The notes under the pieces were generated by a model that was not told the origin of the DNA, did no database searches, and was given only the letters and a program-made list of their open reading frames with translations. This document shows positions 14,406 to 17,672 of a stretch of 17,672 nucleotides of DNA, in pieces. The DNA is taken from contig CAKZUU010000074.1 of assembly GCA_937922175.1 (NCBI GenBank), positions 1 to 17,672 on the forward strand. The letters are read 5' to 3'. The stretch's first letter is position 1; each line of letters starts with the position of its first letter. The translations under genes were made by a program, and so were the position numbers. The stretch is from an uncultured Gemmataceae bacterium (GTDB lineage Bacteria; Planctomycetota; Planctomycetia; Gemmatales; Gemmataceae).

Positions 14406-16574
14406 TCAAACCCGCTCTGCCGACCGCATTTCCTCCCATTGTTCTAGAGTAATGAGCACTTCGCGGGCCTGACTGCCGTTGTAGTGTCCGACGATGCCAT
14501 CCTCGGCCATGTAATCGATGAAACGAGCCGCTTTGCCGTAGCCGATTCCCAAAGCCCGTTGCAACAACGACACGCTGCCGCGCCCCTCGCGCACAATGAT
14601 TTCGACTGCCTGCTCGTAAAGCGGATCCCGAGATTTCATGGTTGCACCGGAGCCGCTCTCCTTCGGCCGACTCTTCAGATTCATCAGTTCCGGTGCGAAT
14701 TCGGGTTCGCATTCCAGGTAACCGACCACTCGTTGAATTTCCAGGTCGCTGGCATAAGCCCCTTGAGCGCGAATCAACGTACTCGTGCCCGGCTGCAAGA
14801 ACAGCATGTCGCCTTTGCCCAGCAATTTGTCGGCCCCGATCTCATCGAGCACCACTCGGCTATCGGATCGACTCGAGACTTGGAAACAGATGCGCGCGGG
14901 TAAATTCGACTTGATCAATCCTGTCACGACATCGACCGTCGGTCGTTGCGTTGCCAGGATCAAGTGAATCCCTGCCGCCCGAGACTTCTGAGCCAGGCGG
15001 ATGATGTGCGTCTCGACCTCCTTCTTCATCTCCATGATGAGGTCGCCTATCTCGTCAATGATGATGACGATGTACGGCATGGTGTCGGTTTGTTGGTCCT
15101 CGGCCGCTGTTACCCCGAGGCGCGACCGGCGATCGGCAATCCCCAGGGCGTTGTACTGCGCAATGTTGCGACAACGGGTCCGTGCTAAAAGAGAGTACCG
15201 CTCTTCCATCTTGTCAACCGCCCAAGCGAGAATCGCCTCGGCCCGAGAATTCTGTGTCACCACCGGGCACATCAGATGCGGTAAACGAGTGTAATCGCTG
15301 AACTCCACTTGCTTCGGATCAATCATGATCAGACGGCATTCGTCGGGTCGTTTCGTGAGCAGCAAGCTCAGAATAATCGAGTTGAGGCAAACCGACTTAC
15401 CTGTGCCCGTGCGACCTGCGATCAGCAAGTGAGGCATCTCGGCGAGATCGTAGATCAGCGGCCGACCCTCGGTGTCTTTGCCCAACAACAGAGGTAGGCG
15501 GGATTTATTGATTTTTGCAGCCGCCGTCTGAATCAACTCTTTCAGTCGAACAATTGCGCGATGTTCGTTGGGAACCTCGATACCGACTGTATTTTTCCCC
15601 GGGATTGGGGCGACGATACGGACACTCGGTACCTTTAGATTCAAAGCCAAATCGTCCCCCAGAACGGTTACTTTGTTGACGCGCAGCCCTGTCTCCAAGG
15701 CGATTTCATATTGCGTGACGACGGGACCGGGATGAATTCCGACAACGCGAACGTTCAATCCCAGATCGGAAAACGTCTGCTCTAAGAGGGCGGCGGTCTC
15801 ACGAAGCTGTGAATCGTGCTGTTCGTGCGGGAAAGGCTCCGGTTCGTCTAACAGGCTAACCGGCGGCAACTCGAAGTCGCCGCCCGAGGTTGCCATGAAT
15901 TCAGGTGTGTCCGATGGGGGAGTTTCGACCTGAGTCGTTGCGGCGACAAGATCACCGCGAAACTTCCGCGTCGCTCGCCCCCTGATTGGCCGACTCGTTG
16001 AAGACGCATCGCGCCGGCGAGAGATGACCCGGCGAAGAACATGGACGACAACCTTCGCAAGACGGTGCGAGATCCGGGCGGCCGCGATCAATGCATCATC
16101 CATCGCCAGGTAAAGGGCCAACGAAGCAATCGCGGTGTAAACGATCACCCGAGGGACGGGTGCCAAATGATGAAGTAGGGCATAACTCAACCCAGCACCG
16201 ACGAGGCCACCGGGGCCGGTGGCCGTGGGGCCTTCCATCAGGTTGCGAAACGAATCGGCGAAGATGGCGGCACAGGGCACGAGTAAGACCCATCCGACCA
16301 GCCGGGTAATCCAGCGTCGGACATCAGGAAAGGCCATCAGCGTGACCGCAATAATGCACCACCCCGCTGCCAGCAGGAACGCCGCAAAACCGAAGGCATC
16401 AATCAGTTGTTGAGCAACAAAGTTGCCCGCCGAGCCAAAGGGATGGGCCACGCCGTCGGTTGTGGGATCGTGAGCGATCAGGGACGCTGAGAGGGCGATA
16501 CCCGTCAACAACAATACCACGCCGCCCACAAACCGGCGACGGGTCGGCGGCGCGGCAAGGGTTGAATCGGCCAT
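14406..16574 (-). CDS. ftsK: DNA translocase FtsK/SpoIIIE
   Basis: The 722-residue protein is a hexameric ATP-driven DNA pump acting at the division septum to clear chromosome termini. It has four membrane helices within about 15-160, a short linker (about 180-250) rich in Arg, Ser and Pro, then alpha and beta motor domains. The Walker A is GRTGTGKS at 387-394. The Walker B is IIIDEIGDL around 504-512, where most homologues have DEFADL. RLAQKSRAAGIHLILATQRP and KLLGKGDMLF are canonical. The winged-helix gamma domain at about 650-716 (LQRALGIGYGKAARFIDYM) should read chromosome-orienting sequences. ATG 16574 is chosen because GGGGAG lies eight bases upstream; ATG 16616 lacks a ribosome-binding site. 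It converges on the histidine kinase gene, with 11 bases between stops, and diverges from trmL. Confidence 0.95.
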   Translation of the reverse strand: MADSTLAAPPTRRRFVGGVVLLLTGIALSASLIAHDPTTDGVAHPFGSAGNFVAQQLIDAFGFAAFLLAAGWCIIAVTLMAFPDVRRWITRLVGWVLLVPCAAIFADSFRNLMEGPTATGPGGLVGAGLSYALLHHLAPVPRVIVYTAIASLALYLAMDDALIAAARISHRLAKVVVHVLRRVISRRRDASSTSRPIRGRATRKFRGDLVAATTQVETPPSDTPEFMATSGGDFELPPVSLLDEPEPFPHEQHDSQLRETAALLEQTFSDLGLNVRVVGIHPGPVVTQYEIALETGLRVNKVTVLGDDLALNLKVPSVRIVAPIPGKNTVGIEVPNEHRAIVRLKELIQTAAAKINKSRLPLLLGKDTEGRPLIYDLAEMPHLLIAGRTGTGKSVCLNSIILSLLLTKRPDECRLIMIDPKQVEFSDYTRLPHLMCPVVTQNSRAEAILAWAVDKMEERYSLLARTRCRNIAQYNALGIADRRSRLGVTAAEDQQTDTMPYIVIIIDEIGDLIMEMKKEVETHIIRLAQKSRAAGIHLILATQRPTVDVVTGLIKSNLPARICFQVSSRSDSRVVLDEIGADKLLGKGDMLFLQPGTSTLIRAQGAYASDLEIQRVVGYLECEPEFAPELMNLKSRPKESGSGATMKSRDPLYEQAVEIIVREGRGSVSLLQRALGIGYGKAARFIDYMAEDGIVGHYNGSQAREVLITLEQWEEMRSAERV

Positions 16575-16671
16575 GTCGGCAACTCCCCGAGTCGTGGTCG
16601 AAAAAGTGCCTTCCATGGCTTATTCGACATTTCGGCCCGGCGAGTCGCCGACTTGACATTAAATTAGCAAC

Positions 16672-17136
16672 ATGATTCTCGACATCGTTCACGTGGCGCT
16701 ATGGGAACCGGAAATTCCGCCGAACACAGGCAACATTGCTCGGCTTTGTGCGGCCACTGGCGTCCCGCTCCACCTGATTGGACGTGTCGGGTTTCGCCTC
16801 GATGAACGGACATTACGACGGGCAGGCCTCGACTACTGGCCTGCTGTCGAATTGCACCGCCACACCACGATGGAAGAGTTCCGAGAGAACTTTCCAGGTC
16901 GATTGTGCTGCTTCAGTGCTCACGCGACCATCCCTTACACTCAAGCGCGATTTCGCCCCGGGGATTGTTTGCTGTTCGGCAGCGAAACCCGAGGTTTGCC
17001 GGAAACGGTCTTGCAACGTCATGCCGCCGAAACATTCGTCATTCCCATGCCCAGCGGTAAAGTCCGTAGCCTGAACTTGGCAACGGCCGTCGGCATCGTC
17101 CTCTACGAAGCGCTGCGACAACTGAATATTTGGTAA
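16672..17136 (+). CDS. trmL: tRNA (cytidine(34)-2'-O)-methyltransferase
   Basis: This 154-residue protein matches the TrmL family of SPOUT (knotted) methyltransferases. These use S-adenosylmethionine to methylate the 2'-OH of the wobble nucleotide in leucine tRNAs. Visible motifs are EPEIPPNTGNIARLCAATG at 12-30, LFGSETRGLP at 101-110, and IPMPSGKVRSLNLATAVGIV at about 124-143, which forms the knot and cofactor site. The length is normal for the family. The ATG has no clear ribosome-binding site, but the conserved N-terminus begins within twelve residues, so a later start is unlikely. It diverges from ftsK across 97 bases and is followed by an unrelated small gene. I am confident of the family; the exact target tRNA is by analogy with the Escherichia coli enzyme. 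Confidence 0.93.
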   Translation: MILDIVHVALWEPEIPPNTGNIARLCAATGVPLHLIGRVGFRLDERTLRRAGLDYWPAVELHRHTTMEEFRENFPGRLCCFSAHATIPYTQARFRPGDCLLFGSETRGLPETVLQRHAAETFVIPMPSGKVRSLNLATAVGIVLYEALRQLNIW

Positions 17137-17247
17137 ACCGTGACGTCCAATTGTCGATTGCCTTTCGCTGACTCCGGTCGTTGTTGCAATCGCCCCAGGG
17201 ATGACTGCCGATACGTATTGGGGATTGCACACCGAGACGACGCACCG

Positions 17248-17577
17248 ATGAAACCCAAGCTGGCACCGGCGGATTTCGCCGCCTTCAACAGTTTTGAGCA
17301 GTTGCGCGGATTTGTCCGCGACACGTTGTGCCGTCACGATCGACTCGATGCCCGACAGGCCCCCTTGTACGAAGCTCCGATCAAGCAAGGCGGGGTGACT
17401 CGCGCCTACTATTTTGAAGTACGGGGGCCGCGCCTGCTCTGCTCCCACGCCATTTGGGTCTGCGACGAGCATCGCATCCTTTTCTACGACTCAAGGGGTG
17501 CTCGTTTCGCCGAGATTCGCTTAACCGAGGCACCCAAGCCCGACCCACGTTTGACGACGACCGAGCGGATGGCCTGA
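17248..17577 (+). CDS. Uncharacterised 109-residue protein
   Basis: From ATG 17248 the protein starts MKPKLAPADFAAFNSFEQLR and has 109 residues, with no signal peptide or membrane helix. It mixes basic helices (FVRDTLCRHDRLDARQ) with a beta-like segment (GVTRAYYFEVRGPRLL, then CSHAIWVCDEHRILFYDSRG), which suggests a small alpha/beta fold. The frame is open from 17140, but the extra 36 residues look non-coding. The ribosome-binding site is weak. The TGA overlaps the ATG of the next frame by one base (TGATG), suggesting a coupled pair. I do not recognise the family and give no function. Confidence 0.6.
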   Translation: MKPKLAPADFAAFNSFEQLRGFVRDTLCRHDRLDARQAPLYEAPIKQGGVTRAYYFEVRGPRLLCSHAIWVCDEHRILFYDSRGARFAEIRLTEAPKPDPRLTTTERMA

Positions 17578-17672
17578 TGGTCCGAGCTTTCGACATGATC
17601 TTTGATGCGGTCGATGGACGTCCCAATTCAAAGAAAGGTCACTATCAGATGGAAATGCTCCCCACCACGTGC
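17577..17672 (+). CDS. Start of an unrecognised gene (3' truncated)
   Basis: The frame from ATG 17577 runs open to the window edge for 32 codons. It begins MVRAFDMIFDAVDGRPNSKK and continues with HYQMEMLPTTC. The other two plus-strand frames both close within 27 bases, and the start is coupled to the preceding stop as TGATG, so translation here is plausible. Too little is present to name a family. Confidence 0.5.
   Translation, partial: MVRAFDMIFDAVDGRPNSKKGHYQMEMLPTTC

Noticed and set aside
16653..16658. Perfect TTGACA -35 box just before trmL
   Set aside because: A -10 element at the usual spacing would fall inside the coding region with no match to consensus, and the conserved N-terminus rules out a later start.

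Overview
The window (17,672 bases, GC-rich) looks like a chromosomal segment of a planctomycete. I infer this from the gene families, not from a database match. They are HlyD-type adaptor proteins fused to GAF, WD40 and PqqD/M50 domains, a cytosolic FHA-GAF histidine kinase, an ECF sigma factor with a small soluble zinc-finger partner, and an FtsK translocase with a GRTGTGKS P-loop. I see no rRNA, tRNA, CRISPR array, transposase or prophage gene.

Layout: (i) 1-142 is the end of an unrecognised gene. (ii) 438-6991 holds three co-directional genes. The first is a two-GAF cytosolic module joined by one membrane helix to a HlyD adaptor. The second is a predicted lipoprotein adaptor with a seven-bladed WD40 propeller apparently inserted inside its HlyD fold. 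The third is a PqqD-like/M50 zinc-metalloprotease/HlyD fusion. (iii) 7012-7874 on the minus strand is an ECF sigma factor overlapping a zinc-finger anti-sigma-like gene by 4 bases. (iv) 7999-9834 is a lactate permease-family transporter, divergent from the sigma gene. (v) 9835-10936 is about 1.1 kb without a convincing gene. It contains several perfect inverted repeats and one candidate structured RNA. (vi) 10937-11368 is a small four-helix membrane protein. (vii) 11476-12417 (minus) is a BadF/BadG-type N-acetylglucosamine kinase, divergent from an FHA-GAF histidine kinase at 12667-14394. (viii) 14406-16574 (minus) is an FtsK/SpoIIIE DNA translocase, divergent from trmL at 16672-17136. (ix) 17248-17577 and 17577-end are two unrecognised genes overlapping by one base; the second is cut by the window edge.

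The most unusual content is the three-gene adaptor/protease cluster. Each protein carries its own HlyD barrel-sandwich module, and neither an ABC ATPase nor an RND pump lies nearby. The cluster links cytosolic GAF sensing, intramembrane metalloprotease chemistry with a PqqD-like domain, and a surface WD40 propeller. A peptide maturation or export machine is my inference; no substrate peptide is visible.

Several starts were moved inward from the longest open frame on ribosome-binding-site and domain evidence: GTG 438, ATG 4739, ATG 7999, ATG 12417, GTG 12667, ATG 16574 and ATG 17248.
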